Positions 25,410 to 34,904 are shown, counted from the first letter of the stretch. The stretch: 64,000 nucleotides of DNA from Sabulitectum sp964386635 (GCA_964386635.1 CAYLRO010000006.1:1-64000), one strand, 5' to 3'. The notes: a model not told the origin generated them from the letters alone. Numbers and translations: made by a program.

Positions 25410-27697
25410 GGATCAGAATTTTAATAGACAGACTGATAGACTGGGGCAACAGAATCCCTGCAACACCATGGCAGCTGGCTGCTTTGTTCACTGTCACAGT
25501 TGTATTGAGAAATCTCATGGAAGCGCTCCAGCTGGGGATTGTTTTTACCTCTCCGGCGTTTTTCCTCCACTTTCCTGCAGCGTATGTATTTCCTCTTCTC
25601 ACCCTTGTGTTCTTCATGCGGATCTTCAGCGGATACAGTACCGGCAAACTGCTTAAAATTATGGTTCTCGCCTGGACACTTACTCTTCTCCCGCCGCTGT
25701 TGGACAGCCTGACAGGCACCACTTCAGACATCGGATATTTCCCTCTTGAACGATCCAATGCCAGCTGGTTCCTGCTGAATTTTTTCAACCCTGCAGTAAC
25801 TCTTACAGGTACCACAACAGGCATAAGGATAGAAGCTGCACTGGGCTGCATACTTGCCGGCATTTTCACCTGGGCTGTAGCTCCGGGGAAACGCCTTCTC
25901 AGGGGTGTGCTTAACACCCTCCTCTTTGCTCCGGTGTTTTTATCATTCTTCACATGGCCTTATCTGATAGCATTGATTCTGCAGCCATTTTTTCCAGGTG
26001 ACGGCCAGACTCTTACCATGCTTCAATGGCATGCAGCCACAGAAACTCCCCTGACTGGTGCCTCACATTTTAATATTTACATTGTAGACATGATTCCAGT
26101 TTCTTTCCTTGCATTGTGGTACGTTAAGGAACTCCTGAATCCAATGTGGCGCAGGCTCCGTAAAGCCATCAGGAGTCTTGCTCTTCTTGGATTGTCTGCG
26201 TTTCTGGGTACTGTTGCTGCAATGGTAATTCCAGCTGCTTCAGGAACAACATTCAGTGATGCTGTGGTTATCACCGGGGCGCTTTTTTCATGCCTCTGGC
26301 TGACAGCGGGTTCTGCAGGTAAAGGCAGCTTCAGAGTTACAGCGACCGCAATTGCTCTGTCCCTTGCATGGGCTTCAGGCTGGGTAACTCTTGTTCTGGC
26401 TGTGCTCTCCCTGGCGATTTCCGCTCTTCCCCTGCCTGACAGATTCAGACATCCATTATTCGGAGTTGCGCTGTTCATTACAGCCATGTCACCAGTGGGA
26501 TTCACTCTTCTGGCTCCATCAGCAGTTTTTGCTGTTGTTCTGATCCCCCTGACCATTATGCTGGCAAACCGAAAACCGGTATTTTCAGCACTTCTGATTC
26601 TTCCACTGGCATTTATTATTGCCTCTCCTCCGGCTTCTGATACAGGAGCCTGGCTTAGAGGAGTGAACCGGGCAGCAGACACTTTTGCCAGATCTTCAAG
26701 GATTGATCTGGCCATGGAATCCGCATCAAGGCAGGCAGCAGCAGGAGGTTCATGGCAGAGACTTGCTGAAACCACTCAGATGAACGGATTTAATGCAAGA
26801 TCCAGATATCTCTGTGAAACTTCCATCGCCAGAGGAGACTCTTCAGCATCACTGATGAAGGTTTCCATGAATCTTGCTTTCAGCCGTGGTGATTCACTTG
26901 AATTCAATGAGATATTTCTCCGGTACATGGATTCCATTGAAGATCCCGCGGATTTGAGCGAAGCTCTGTCCATGAGAGTTACTTTCCTGGCACTGTCCGG
27001 AGATACTACATCCCTTAATTCAATCCATTCCCGGGCCGGCTTCAATCCCCTTCTCCTTAAATCCATGGGAACAGCTCTTCTCAATGCGGGAGACACACTG
27101 AGTGCGTTTCAGTATACCCTGGCATACCTGCAGGCGCCGTCATCAAGCGCCACAGACTGGGCAAGGGCAATAACACTGTCAGCAATTACAGGTGAATCCA
27201 ACTGGGATTCGATCTACACACTGGCTGAAAACAGATTCGGCGTTTGCGTTCCCATCATGCTTGCAAGACTAAGGGCTCCTATAGTTGAAGGCTTCCCCCC
27301 TGACAGACAGGACCTTCTGCAAATGTGTCTTCAAATCATGCCCGGTGACAAAGAGGTTCTGGAAACAGCATCAATGTGGTATTCCGCATCAGATAAACCT
27401 GACAGCGGTCTGATTTTCGCTTCAAGATCACTGGCTGCAGCCAGACATCCATCCAGATCTCTCTTCCAGATGGTAATTCATTCGGCACTGAGTTCGGGAA
27501 ACATCCCTGAAGCAAAGGCTGCTGTTTTATATGCTCTTTCTGAATATCCCGAGAGCATCCAGTACCAGGCGATTCTGGCAGGTATTCTTACAGCAGCTGA
27601 CCCTGAAGCAGATGTCCCTTCATTCTCTGATGTTCCCTGGGCCAGGGCTCTTTGTGACTCTATTGCTCAAATAACATGCCCAGCCGAACCTTTGTAG
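25406..27697 (+). CDS. Polytopic membrane protein with TPR-like C-terminal half
   Basis: I do not recognise the family. The 763 residues divide in two. About 1-410 contain a dozen or so hydrophobic segments (for example LLILPLAFIIASPP). About 415-760 are helical and resemble tetratricopeptide-like repeats (GDTTSLNSIHSRAGFNPLLL, GDTLSAFQYTLAYLQAP). The gene overlaps the lipoprotein by four bases and the DUF2723 gene by 22. The order suggests one coupled unit with the two GT-C-like genes, perhaps making or transferring a lipid-linked glycan. That role is inference. Confidence 0.65.
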   Translation: MRIRILIDRLIDWGNRIPATPWQLAALFTVTVVLRNLMEALQLGIVFTSPAFFLHFPAAYVFPLLTLVFFMRIFSGYSTGKLLKIMVLAWTLTLLPPLLDSLTGTTSDIGYFPLERSNASWFLLNFFNPAVTLTGTTTGIRIEAALGCILAGIFTWAVAPGKRLLRGVLNTLLFAPVFLSFFTWPYLIALILQPFFPGDGQTLTMLQWHAATETPLTGASHFNIYIVDMIPVSFLALWYVKELLNPMWRRLRKAIRSLALLGLSAFLGTVAAMVIPAASGTTFSDAVVITGALFSCLWLTAGSAGKGSFRVTATAIALSLAWASGWVTLVLAVLSLAISALPLPDRFRHPLFGVALFITAMSPVGFTLLAPSAVFAVVLIPLTIMLANRKPVFSALLILPLAFIIASPPASDTGAWLRGVNRAADTFARSSRIDLAMESASRQAAAGGSWQRLAETTQMNGFNARSRYLCETSIARGDSSASLMKVSMNLAFSRGDSLEFNEIFLRYMDSIEDPADLSEALSMRVTFLALSGDTTSLNSIHSRAGFNPLLLKSMGTALLNAGDTLSAFQYTLAYLQAPSSSATDWARAITLSAITGESNWDSIYTLAENRFGVCVPIMLARLRAPIVEGFPPDRQDLLQMCLQIMPGDKEVLETASMWYSASDKPDSGLIFASRSLAAARHPSRSLFQMVIHSALSSGNIPEAKAAVLYALSEYPESIQYQAILAGILTAADPEADVPSFSDVPWARALCDSIAQITCPAEPL

Positions 27698-29157
27698 TCT
27701 TCGTCCTTTCCTCGGCGGTCTTTCTAGTGGCTCTGCTTACGGGTCCTCCTTCTTTTGATGCAACGGACGGGGCGGAATTTGCCGTTTGCGGAGCAGAGCT
27801 TCAAATAACCCATGCACCTGGATATCCCCTCTTTGTTATGCTTCTCAGAGTTGTTTCCATGATTTTTTCTCCACTTTACGGACATATGAGATTGATCAAC
27901 TGTCTGGCAGGGGCAATCCTTGTTCCTGCAGGCATAATCGCCATGAAGAAATTCGCCGTATCATTCAAACCCTCTCTCATGGCAACTGCAATCCTGGTGA
28001 CTTCTGCTCCTGTACTGGCTCAAATAAACAGTCTGGAAGTATATCCACTGGCAATGCTTCTCACACTGACAGCTATTGCACTGAGCAGCACCGAGCTCTC
28101 CGGATATTCTGCAGGAATGGCAATTTTTGCAGGACATCCTGTCTCTGTGCTTTGTGCCCCGATGATGCTTACGAAGAAATTCAAGCTGAAAACCGTACTG
28201 ACCTTAATTATCCCTGCTACACTGCTTCTCTACATTCCCATCAGGGCAGGTTCATGTTCAATAGCGCATTACGGGCATCCGGTAACCCTGGAAGGTCTTG
28301 TCAATTATTTCACAATGTACTCCGGAAGACTTTCCACTCCGTCTCTTCACAGACTGGCAGAAGCTCTTGCATTCATTGGACCTGTGACAGGATCTGTGAT
28401 CTCTGCAACGGCTCTGGCGGCAGGGAGATTCCAGATGAGAAGGGATATTCCTGCAGTGCTTGCATTACTTTTTCTTGCATCATATCAGCTTCCTGATCCT
28501 GCAGGTCAGCTCTGGATACTTCTGATTCCCCTTGCAGTAAGATCAGCAGCAGGCATGGCAAAGCTCCTGTCATTATCCCGGGTTTTCAGCTGGCTGCTTC
28601 CAGCTGCCGTGGCGGGATCTGCTATTTCAGGCATCATGCTGGCGGACAGATCAAGTGATGACATTGCTCTCAGATGGACCACGGATATCCTTTCTGAGAT
28701 CCCTCCGGGATCCATTTATCGACCTGTAGCCCATGACACATTCCATGCTGCCTACACCCTCCACAACCTGGGTATAAGGAATGACATTATTCTGTCAGAT
28801 CCCTTCGGCAACTACTTTGAGTTATTAATGCCCGGGGAGGCCCCTGTTCAGATAGGGGAAAGAACCGTTCACATTTCACGGGGGTGGAACAGAGCCCCGG
28901 AGTTTGTTCTCCATGGACTGATCTTTCATCCGGCAGAGACATCCATTTACCGGACCGACTGGGATAGAATGGATATATTCCGATTCAGCGGTTACTCTCC
29001 GGACCCCATGGCAATGGATATTGCAGCGGAGGCATGGGCCAGGAGAATGATACAGACCGATGATCCCGCCCTTGCTGACAGTTTTTTCAACAGGGCAATG
29101 GAATTTGCAGCAACCGAACTGACGGAGACAAGAATTGCGAATCTCAGAGATTTTTAG
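27676..29157 (+). CDS. DUF2723 family membrane protein (GT-C glycosyltransferase-like)
   Basis: A 493-residue integral membrane protein. Near the N-terminus it has TDGAEF (Asp31, Glu34) and THAPGYPLF, the hallmark first-loop acidic motif of DUF2723, a family related to protein O-mannosyltransferase-type GT-C enzymes that use lipid-linked sugars. Several transmembrane segments follow to about residue 320, then a soluble C-terminal domain. No strong ribosome site is seen before the ATG, so translation is probably coupled to the gene before, which it overlaps by 22 bases. The substrate is unknown; surface-protein or polysaccharide glycosylation is the likely field. Confidence 0.75.
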   Translation: MPSRTFVVFVLSSAVFLVALLTGPPSFDATDGAEFAVCGAELQITHAPGYPLFVMLLRVVSMIFSPLYGHMRLINCLAGAILVPAGIIAMKKFAVSFKPSLMATAILVTSAPVLAQINSLEVYPLAMLLTLTAIALSSTELSGYSAGMAIFAGHPVSVLCAPMMLTKKFKLKTVLTLIIPATLLLYIPIRAGSCSIAHYGHPVTLEGLVNYFTMYSGRLSTPSLHRLAEALAFIGPVTGSVISATALAAGRFQMRRDIPAVLALLFLASYQLPDPAGQLWILLIPLAVRSAAGMAKLLSLSRVFSWLLPAAVAGSAISGIMLADRSSDDIALRWTTDILSEIPPGSIYRPVAHDTFHAAYTLHNLGIRNDIILSDPFGNYFELLMPGEAPVQIGERTVHISRGWNRAPEFVLHGLIFHPAETSIYRTDWDRMDIFRFSGYSPDPMAMDIAAEAWARRMIQTDDPALADSFFNRAMEFAATELTETRIANLRDF

Positions 29158-31447
29158 AAAAGCAGTGAGACCGGAAGTTCTTATAGCACTTCTGGCAACA
29201 CTCTACTGCATTACTCCCATACACAACGGAAACATCTTCTGGCATCTCCGCAACGGGCTGGACATTCTGGAAACCGGCGAGGTAAGAACAACAGATCCCT
29301 TCACATGGACAAGGCAGGGTGTCTGCTGGATTCAGCATGAATGGCTTGCTGAATCTGCAATGGCTTTTTCCTGGCAGCACCTGGGCGAGGCGGGACCTGT
29401 TCTGCTGAAAGCCCTGTTTATCGGACTTTCCGTTTTCTTTGCCGCAAGAGCAGGGGTGAAAAACGGTGGTTCTCCTGCGTTTGTCTTCATTTTCGGTGCC
29501 ATGTGGCTGGTACTGGCGCAGCCAAGATGGATAGCCAGACCCCATTTTTTTAGCATTTTTTTCTTCTCGCTGTATCTCTACATTCTTTCTCTGGGCCTGA
29601 AAAAACCATGGAAACTTGCTCTGGTGCTTCTCCCGGTCCAGATTCTGTGGGTGAATGTCCATGCAGGATTTGTCATGGGAATATTTCTTGCATCGGTCCC
29701 TGCTATTGACCGGATTCTGTCAGGAAGACTGAAAGAAGCTGCATCCTGGATAATACCTCCTTTTGTTCTTCTTCTTGCCAGCGGAATACACCCGAACGGA
29801 TACAGAACCCTGGAGTATCTGCCTGCGTTTCTGGCTCAGCCTCTTTTCAAGGAATCCATAAGAGAGTGGTGGAGCCCGTTCGACCCGAGGTACGCACCTG
29901 ACAAGGCTGTTTCCAGAACTGCTGTTCTTTTCCTGTCACTCACGGGAATAACAACAATCCTGCTGATTGCCTTCAGAAAGGTTATCAACAAAGGCAGAAC
30001 AGCAGCTCTGCTGATACTTTCTGCAGCCACGGTTTTTGCAGCCCGGAATGGAGAGCTGCTTGCACCTGCCATGATGGCCTGGATCCCGGGGATGGTCAGG
30101 ATACGGTTGCCGGGTAAGGCTTTAATACTTCCGGCTCTTTTTCTGCTGCTGATTCCGTTTACATACGGAATTCCAAGGGAGATCGGTCCACCAAGAGAGC
30201 TTGGTGCCCGGGTAGACTGGGATGTATACCCTGTGGCACTGGCAGACCTTCTGGAAAGCAATCCCTGTCTGATGGAAAATGCCGTGCTTTTCAATACCAA
30301 TGAAGTTTCCGGATACCTGGAGTACCGATTCGGGGAAAGACTTCCTCTGTTCGTAGACGGAAGATGCCTGCTTTTCCCGGAGGGTTTTCACCGTGAATAC
30401 CTGGTACTTGCCGTTGCACCGGATGCCAGTCACAGAATGGAACAGTACGAACTGTTCAGACAGTACGGTTTCAATCTTCTCATATACAATTCATGGGACA
30501 ACGCTTCTTCCGTTCAAATAGCGGCTATGCTCCCTGAATTCAAACCTGTGTTCATTGATGGACTGGTTGCAGTTTATGCTTCAGAGGATCTGCTGGCGGC
30601 ATGTGATGCAGAATCTCTTGCATACCATTATTTTGATCCCATTGATCCAGGAGAGTTTCTTGCAAAACCCCTCTATATGATGCCTTCAGGAGCTGCGGAA
30701 GAAATACTGAGGCTGAAAGATCACTACAGCACACAAACCATGGAAACCATAGCCACCGGGCTTCTGTTCCGAGGAGATTCATCCGCAGTTCTCCCGCAGA
30801 TGAACTATTCAGGCATCACAGGATACACACTTCTATGCTGGGAATCCTGCAGAGAAGGCGATCTTGAGAAAGCAGCTGAGTACGCTGCTCTTTCCGGTGA
30901 CAGTCAGCTTCTTACAGCAGTAAGATACCTCCAGGGCAACTGGCCTGATGATAACGAATCCATGCTGGGTTTTCACGGTGGAATTGACCAGACGCCTGTG
31001 AATATGAGAACAGCGCTGATTACATCACTGTGGACAACCGGCCAGGAGCAGAGAGCCCTGCAGTATGCCAGGGTGAATCAGGACTCACTCAGTGGCTGGT
31101 GCCTCTCGCAGGTTGCACTGTTTCAGGCCCTCACCGGCAATATGGAAGAAGCACTTGAGCTGTCGGATATGGCCCTTGAAACCGGTAGAGGACCTGTAAT
31201 CCTTCAAAGAGCTGCAGCTGTTGTTTCCATTCAGGGAGACTACGGACAGGCAATTGAGTATTGTAGGGAAGCCCTGGCCATAGCTCCGGGGTTTACAGGA
31301 GGAAGGCTGCTGCTGGCAGACTGCCTCTGGAATGAGACCAGATTGAGTGATGCCGCAGACCAGTACCGGTACATACTTGACCGCGGTACTGATCTTCCTG
31401 AATATGCATCGAACAGACTAGAACTTGTGATGTCTATAGATAACTGA
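29135..31447 (+). CDS. GT-C-like membrane protein with C-terminal TPR repeats
   Basis: A 770-residue protein. The N-terminal loop carries WHLRNG, TTDPFTWT and WIQHEWLAE (about 36-72), which I recognise as a recurring pattern in GT-C-like membrane proteins of unknown specificity. Hydrophobic segments run to about residue 350. A soluble region follows (PLFVDGRCLLFPEGF), then TPR-like helices (GDYGQAIEYCREALAIAPGF) at the C-terminus. The start is TTG at 29135, seven bases after GGAG, inside the end of the DUF2723 gene. Last of the coupled four-gene block. Confidence 0.65.
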   Translation: MRISEIFRKAVRPEVLIALLATLYCITPIHNGNIFWHLRNGLDILETGEVRTTDPFTWTRQGVCWIQHEWLAESAMAFSWQHLGEAGPVLLKALFIGLSVFFAARAGVKNGGSPAFVFIFGAMWLVLAQPRWIARPHFFSIFFFSLYLYILSLGLKKPWKLALVLLPVQILWVNVHAGFVMGIFLASVPAIDRILSGRLKEAASWIIPPFVLLLASGIHPNGYRTLEYLPAFLAQPLFKESIREWWSPFDPRYAPDKAVSRTAVLFLSLTGITTILLIAFRKVINKGRTAALLILSAATVFAARNGELLAPAMMAWIPGMVRIRLPGKALILPALFLLLIPFTYGIPREIGPPRELGARVDWDVYPVALADLLESNPCLMENAVLFNTNEVSGYLEYRFGERLPLFVDGRCLLFPEGFHREYLVLAVAPDASHRMEQYELFRQYGFNLLIYNSWDNASSVQIAAMLPEFKPVFIDGLVAVYASEDLLAACDAESLAYHYFDPIDPGEFLAKPLYMMPSGAAEEILRLKDHYSTQTMETIATGLLFRGDSSAVLPQMNYSGITGYTLLCWESCREGDLEKAAEYAALSGDSQLLTAVRYLQGNWPDDNESMLGFHGGIDQTPVNMRTALITSLWTTGQEQRALQYARVNQDSLSGWCLSQVALFQALTGNMEEALELSDMALETGRGPVILQRAAAVVSIQGDYGQAIEYCREALAIAPGFTGGRLLLADCLWNETRLSDAADQYRYILDRGTDLPEYASNRLELVMSIDN

Positions 31448-31471
31448 CAGTAGAAGAAGGAAGGATGTCTT

Positions 31472-33013
31472 ATGTCTATGAAGACAACAGTTAATGATTT
31501 CCTGCACAGGGTGCAGAAGCTCTTCAAGGGCGGCGGCGAAGTCGCTCTGGAAAAACAGAAAAGCAGAGGCAAACTCTCCGCCCGTGAAAGGGTTGATGAA
31601 ATACTGGACAACGGATCTTTCCTTGAAACAGATCTATTTGTAGAACACTCCGCCACGGATTTCGGCATGGACTCCAAGAAACTGGCAGGAGACGGTGTTA
31701 TAACCGGTTACGGGAAAGTCAGTGACAGACCGGTGGCCATCTTTGCTCAGGACTTCACTGTTGCCGGCGGCTCACTGGGAAAGGCTCATGCTGCCAAGAT
31801 AGTCAAGATCATGGATGGAGCCTGCAACAGAAAAATACCTCTTCTGGGAATTAATGACTCCGGCGGTGCCAGGATACAGGAGGGGGTTGACTCTCTCTGC
31901 GGGTATGGAGAAATCTTCTACAGAAACACAAAACTCAGTGGTGTTGTTCCCCAGCTTTCACTGATACTCGGACCCTGTGCCGGTGGCGCTGTTTACTCCC
32001 CGGCACTTACAGACTTTGTGTTCGTAGTGAACAGGATTTCCAACATGTTCATCACAGGACCTCAGGTTATCAAAACAGTTCTTGGTGAAGACATCAGCCA
32101 GGAGGAGCTTGGCGGAGCAAAAACCCACACCTCAGTGACCGGTAATGCTCATTTCTATGCTGAGACTGAACAGGAAGCATTTTCCCAGATAAAGGATCTT
32201 CTCAGCTATCTCCCGGAAAACTGCCTGGAAGCCCCTCCTGAAAAGGATCCAGCCCCACCTCTTAAAGGCATCTCTCATGACCTGATTCCTGATAACAGGC
32301 GCAAGGCCTATGATGTGGTAGATGTTGTAAAAGGCGTTGCCGACAGAAGCAAATTCCTCCAGGTGCATGAAAACTATGCCAAAAACATAGTGGTGGGATT
32401 TGCGAGAATTAATGGAAAAACAACAGGTGTTGTCGCCAACCAGCCAAGGTATCTTGCTGGTGTTCTGGATGTTAATGCTTCAGACAAAGCAGCCAGATTC
32501 ATAAGATTCTGCGATTCCTTCGGAATACCTCTCCTCACCTTTGTTGACACTCCGGGATACCTTCCCGGTGTAGACCAGGAACACCAGGGTGTTATCAGAC
32601 ACGGAGCAAAACTTCTTTATGCATACAGCGAGGCAAGCGTCCCGAAGGTCACAGTAATAATGAGAAAGGCCTACGGCGGAGCTTACATTGCCATGTGCAG
32701 CCGTCATCTCGGGGCAAGCAGCGTTATAGCATGGCCAACTGCAGAGATAGCTGTAATGGGAGCAGAAGGAGCCGCAAATATTGTCTTCCGTAAGGAAATC
32801 GCCTCAAGCGATAACCCCGATGAAACCAGACAGGAAAAAGTCAAAGAGTACGAGGACAAGTTTGCAAATCCATATGTCGCTGCTTCAAAAGGTTATGTTG
32901 ATGTTATTGTTGAACCGGAAAGAACCAGGGAAGTGGTAATCCAGGCTTTCGAGTTTGCAGGCGAGCAGGACCACGGTAATTCCTTCCGCCGCCACGGAAA
33001 CATTCCGCTGTAG
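31472..33013 (+). CDS. Acyl-CoA carboxyltransferase subunit (PccB/MmdA family)
   Basis: A 513-residue carboxyltransferase that moves CO2 between carboxybiotin and an acyl-CoA such as propionyl-CoA. The two crotonase-like halves are evident. The oxyanion glycine motifs are NDSGGARIQEG (about 127-137) and RKAYGGAYIAMCSRH (about 398-412). The sequence is of the propionyl/methylmalonyl type rather than AccD. The small biotin carrier gene follows by 13 bases. No biotin carboxylase or sodium-pump decarboxylase beta subunit is in the window, so propionyl-CoA carboxylase, methylmalonyl-CoA decarboxylase and transcarboxylase all remain possible. Confidence 0.88.
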   Translation: MSMKTTVNDFLHRVQKLFKGGGEVALEKQKSRGKLSARERVDEILDNGSFLETDLFVEHSATDFGMDSKKLAGDGVITGYGKVSDRPVAIFAQDFTVAGGSLGKAHAAKIVKIMDGACNRKIPLLGINDSGGARIQEGVDSLCGYGEIFYRNTKLSGVVPQLSLILGPCAGGAVYSPALTDFVFVVNRISNMFITGPQVIKTVLGEDISQEELGGAKTHTSVTGNAHFYAETEQEAFSQIKDLLSYLPENCLEAPPEKDPAPPLKGISHDLIPDNRRKAYDVVDVVKGVADRSKFLQVHENYAKNIVVGFARINGKTTGVVANQPRYLAGVLDVNASDKAARFIRFCDSFGIPLLTFVDTPGYLPGVDQEHQGVIRHGAKLLYAYSEASVPKVTVIMRKAYGGAYIAMCSRHLGASSVIAWPTAEIAVMGAEGAANIVFRKEIASSDNPDETRQEKVKEYEDKFANPYVAASKGYVDVIVEPERTREVVIQAFEFAGEQDHGNSFRRHGNIPL

Positions 33014-33026
33014 GGAGGAGCAGGTT

Positions 33027-33326
33027 ATGTCGAAAGAGAAGCTCAACATAGACGACACACTGTATGAAACCAGTATCCCTGAAAACTATAAAGCCAGATG
33101 GGCAGCACCAGATGTCAGGCTTGTTAAGGCTTTCATTCCAGGAACCATTATAGAAGTGAAGGTAAAACCTGGAAACAGGGTTGCTGAAGGCGATATTCTT
33201 CTCATCCTTGATGCAATGAAGATGTACAATGAGATTGCCTCACCGGCTGCAGGTACAGTAGCCGAGGTTGCTGTTGAACCTGGACAGCGGGTGGAAAAGA
33301 ATCAGCTGCTTATCAGACTTGAGTAG
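33027..33326 (+). CDS. Biotin carboxyl carrier protein
   Basis: A 99-residue protein with a biotinyl domain. The biotin-accepting lysine is Lys65 in LDAMKMYNEI, flanked by the usual glycine turns (KPGNRVAEGD, EPGQRVEKNQ). I start it at the ATG at 33027, seven bases after GGGAGGAG. A longer frame from 32955 would overlap the carboxyltransferase gene and has no ribosome site. It serves the adjacent carboxyltransferase. The 28 or so residues before the biotinyl domain are short compared with full gamma subunits. Confidence 0.9.
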   Translation: MSKEKLNIDDTLYETSIPENYKARWAAPDVRLVKAFIPGTIIEVKVKPGNRVAEGDILLILDAMKMYNEIASPAAGTVAEVAVEPGQRVEKNQLLIRLE

Positions 33327-33347
33327 CTGAAAGCATCCTGATGCTTA

Positions 33348-33373
33348 AAGCCCGGGCATTTCTGCCCGGGCTT
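33348..33373. terminator. Strong hairpin after the biotin carrier gene
   Basis: AAGCCCGGGCA pairs perfectly with TGCCCGGGCTT around TTTC, an 11-base stem. A smaller hairpin (AAGCATC/GATGCTT, 33331-33346) comes just before. The T-run is short on both strands, so it may act as a bidirectional terminator between the convergent genes or stabilise transcripts. Confidence 0.7.
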
Positions 33374-33398
33374 CTTATCTATGAACCGACTAATAACT

Positions 33399-33515
33399 TT
33401 ACCTCAGCGACTCAGCCTTGCCAGTCTTACGACTGGGAGCGTAAGGTTTGCTACCGCAGTGATTCAGCTTGCCAGTCTTACGACTGGGAGCGTTTTGCTA
33501 CCTGAGTGACTCGGC
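33399..33515 (-). repeat. Tandem copies of the 3' end of the TPR lipoprotein gene
   Basis: Read on the minus strand, the gene's last codons (Ala-Glu-Ser-Leu-Arg-stop, 33515-33498) recur at 33468-33451 and 33416-33399. Each copy still encodes AESLR followed by a stop (TAG, TAG, TAA). Between copies lies a 25-base element, TTGCCAGTCTTACGACTGGG followed by AGCGT, identical at 33418-33442 and 33469-33493. It contains a 6-base hairpin (CCAGTC/GACTGG). Confidence 0.85.
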
Positions 33516-34769
33516 TTTTGCCATAGCGTCCATGGCCTGCTGATTCCTGCCAAGGGTGCTGTAGGTCTGTGCAAGGTACTCGTAGTAATCTGGATTGTCA
33601 TCCACATACTGAATGGCATTCTGGATTGCCTGGAGAGCATCACTGTCTTTCTCCAGCCTGATGTAGTTTGCATAAATCATGTACCAGGCATTGCCGTACT
33701 CTTCAGCTGCAAGACCATCTTTGTCAGCGAGCTGCATCATAACTTCGATGGACTGGTTGTAGTTCTCCATGATGAAATTGGCATGACCGATCATGGCAAG
33801 AACCTGGTAGGTATCACCGAGAGTTGCACGGCACTCCTCGAGAGCCTGAATACCCTCGTCGTATCTTTCCATCTCAATAAAAGTAAAGCCCCTGGTAAGC
33901 ATAACACTGGCTCTCATTGAAGATGCATCTTCTTCTGATATCCAACCCTCATCAACACCATTCTGAATAGCTATAAGAGCGTCATCGTAAATACCCAGAG
34001 CTTCATTGAACTGCTCGGAAAGGATGTAGAACTCAGCAAGTCCGGTCATCAGGTCGGCGCTTGAGGGATCGATTGCCAGAGCCTGAGAATAGATATCCAC
34101 AGCCTGAGCCATGAATTCATCTGCTTCTTCAACAGTTTCAGCATTCATGTAGAAATTCTTCAGGATGGAACCTGAGTTGAATGATGAGAGAACAACGCTT
34201 GCGCGCATTCTGTCAATCTCATCCATAATTGGTTCGGGATCAAGGCTTACCTCAAGGGTAGCCTGCAGTGCTTCAATCTGAGCTACAGCAAGGTCAATAG
34301 AGGTTTCAAAACCGACAAGTGCCTGTTCGTACTCATGGTTATTCAGGGCAATGTCACCAATAAGCTGATCAAACTCAGGACGGCTTGGAACAATGCTCTT
34401 ACCAGTCTCAAGCATGCTCATTGCGTCATCAATTCTTTCATCCTGAACATATGTAGCTGCTGTGTTGTAAAAAGCAGGCCAGTAGCTTGTAAGATTGGCG
34501 CCAATTGCAGGATCCAGCTCGTAAGCCTTCATGAAAGACTCAGCGGCACCTTCCCAGTCGCGCATCATGCTGTATGCTCTTCCACGCCAGTACCATACCT
34601 CAGGATTCTCACCTTCTCCGCCGGCTATTACACTGTCAGCGAGATGAATGGCATCCTGATACTCACTGTTCTGGATGTGTACTTTTATCCCTGTTACTGC
34701 AGGTGATGAGCAGGCAGCTGCCAGCAGCAGAACCGCAATTGCAGGAGCCAGTATTTTCATAAGGTTCAA
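33498..34769 (-). CDS. TPR-repeat lipoprotein
   Basis: A lipoprotein of 423 residues. Signal sequence MKILAPAIAVLLLAAACSS ends in a lipobox Cys. Tetratricopeptide-like repeats cover most of the rest (GRAYSMMRDWEGAAESFMKA, LAQTYSTLGRNQQAMDAMAK), so it probably mediates protein contacts in the periplasm or at the outer membrane. The start is probably TTG at 34769, six bases after GGAGG. ATG at 34760 is the alternative, three codons later. A longer frame to 34835 has no ribosome site. Its final codons are the ones repeated downstream. Confidence 0.8.
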   Translation of the reverse strand: MNLMKILAPAIAVLLLAAACSSPAVTGIKVHIQNSEYQDAIHLADSVIAGGEGENPEVWYWRGRAYSMMRDWEGAAESFMKAYELDPAIGANLTSYWPAFYNTAATYVQDERIDDAMSMLETGKSIVPSRPEFDQLIGDIALNNHEYEQALVGFETSIDLAVAQIEALQATLEVSLDPEPIMDEIDRMRASVVLSSFNSGSILKNFYMNAETVEEADEFMAQAVDIYSQALAIDPSSADLMTGLAEFYILSEQFNEALGIYDDALIAIQNGVDEGWISEEDASSMRASVMLTRGFTFIEMERYDEGIQALEECRATLGDTYQVLAMIGHANFIMENYNQSIEVMMQLADKDGLAAEEYGNAWYMIYANYIRLEKDSDALQAIQNAIQYVDDNPDYYEYLAQTYSTLGRNQQAMDAMAKAESLR

Positions 34770-34875
34770 ATCAATCCTCCATTCAGACAATAATCGTGTA
34801 TTAAGAAAAAATGCCAGCAGGCACATTACCTGCAAATCTGCTTAAAAAATCAATTGAAGTCAACTCTGGAGGGAC

Positions 34876-34904
34876 TTGACCTCAGGGCTTCTTTAATGCA
34901 GAAT
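34876..34904 (+). promoter_or_regulatory. Possible promoter of the L,D-transpeptidase gene
   Basis: TTGACC and CAGAAT are separated by 17 bases, about 25 bases before the GTG start at 34931. The -35 box is close to consensus and the -10 box matches four of six positions. The divergent lipoprotein gene must also start in this 160-base interval. Confidence 0.4.

Noticed and set aside
25264..26775. Long minus-strand frames
   Set aside because: They lie opposite the membrane-TPR protein gene, whose frame, overlaps and start signals are coherent.
33418..33493. Repeat pair as a CRISPR or small RNA gene
   Set aside because: Only two copies of the 25-base element, embedded in the duplicated gene end, and no promoter is visible.
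34812..34833. Attenuator-like alternative hairpins before the TPR lipoprotein
   Set aside because: The stems are only four to five bases and the best upstream promoter match would start the transcript within them.
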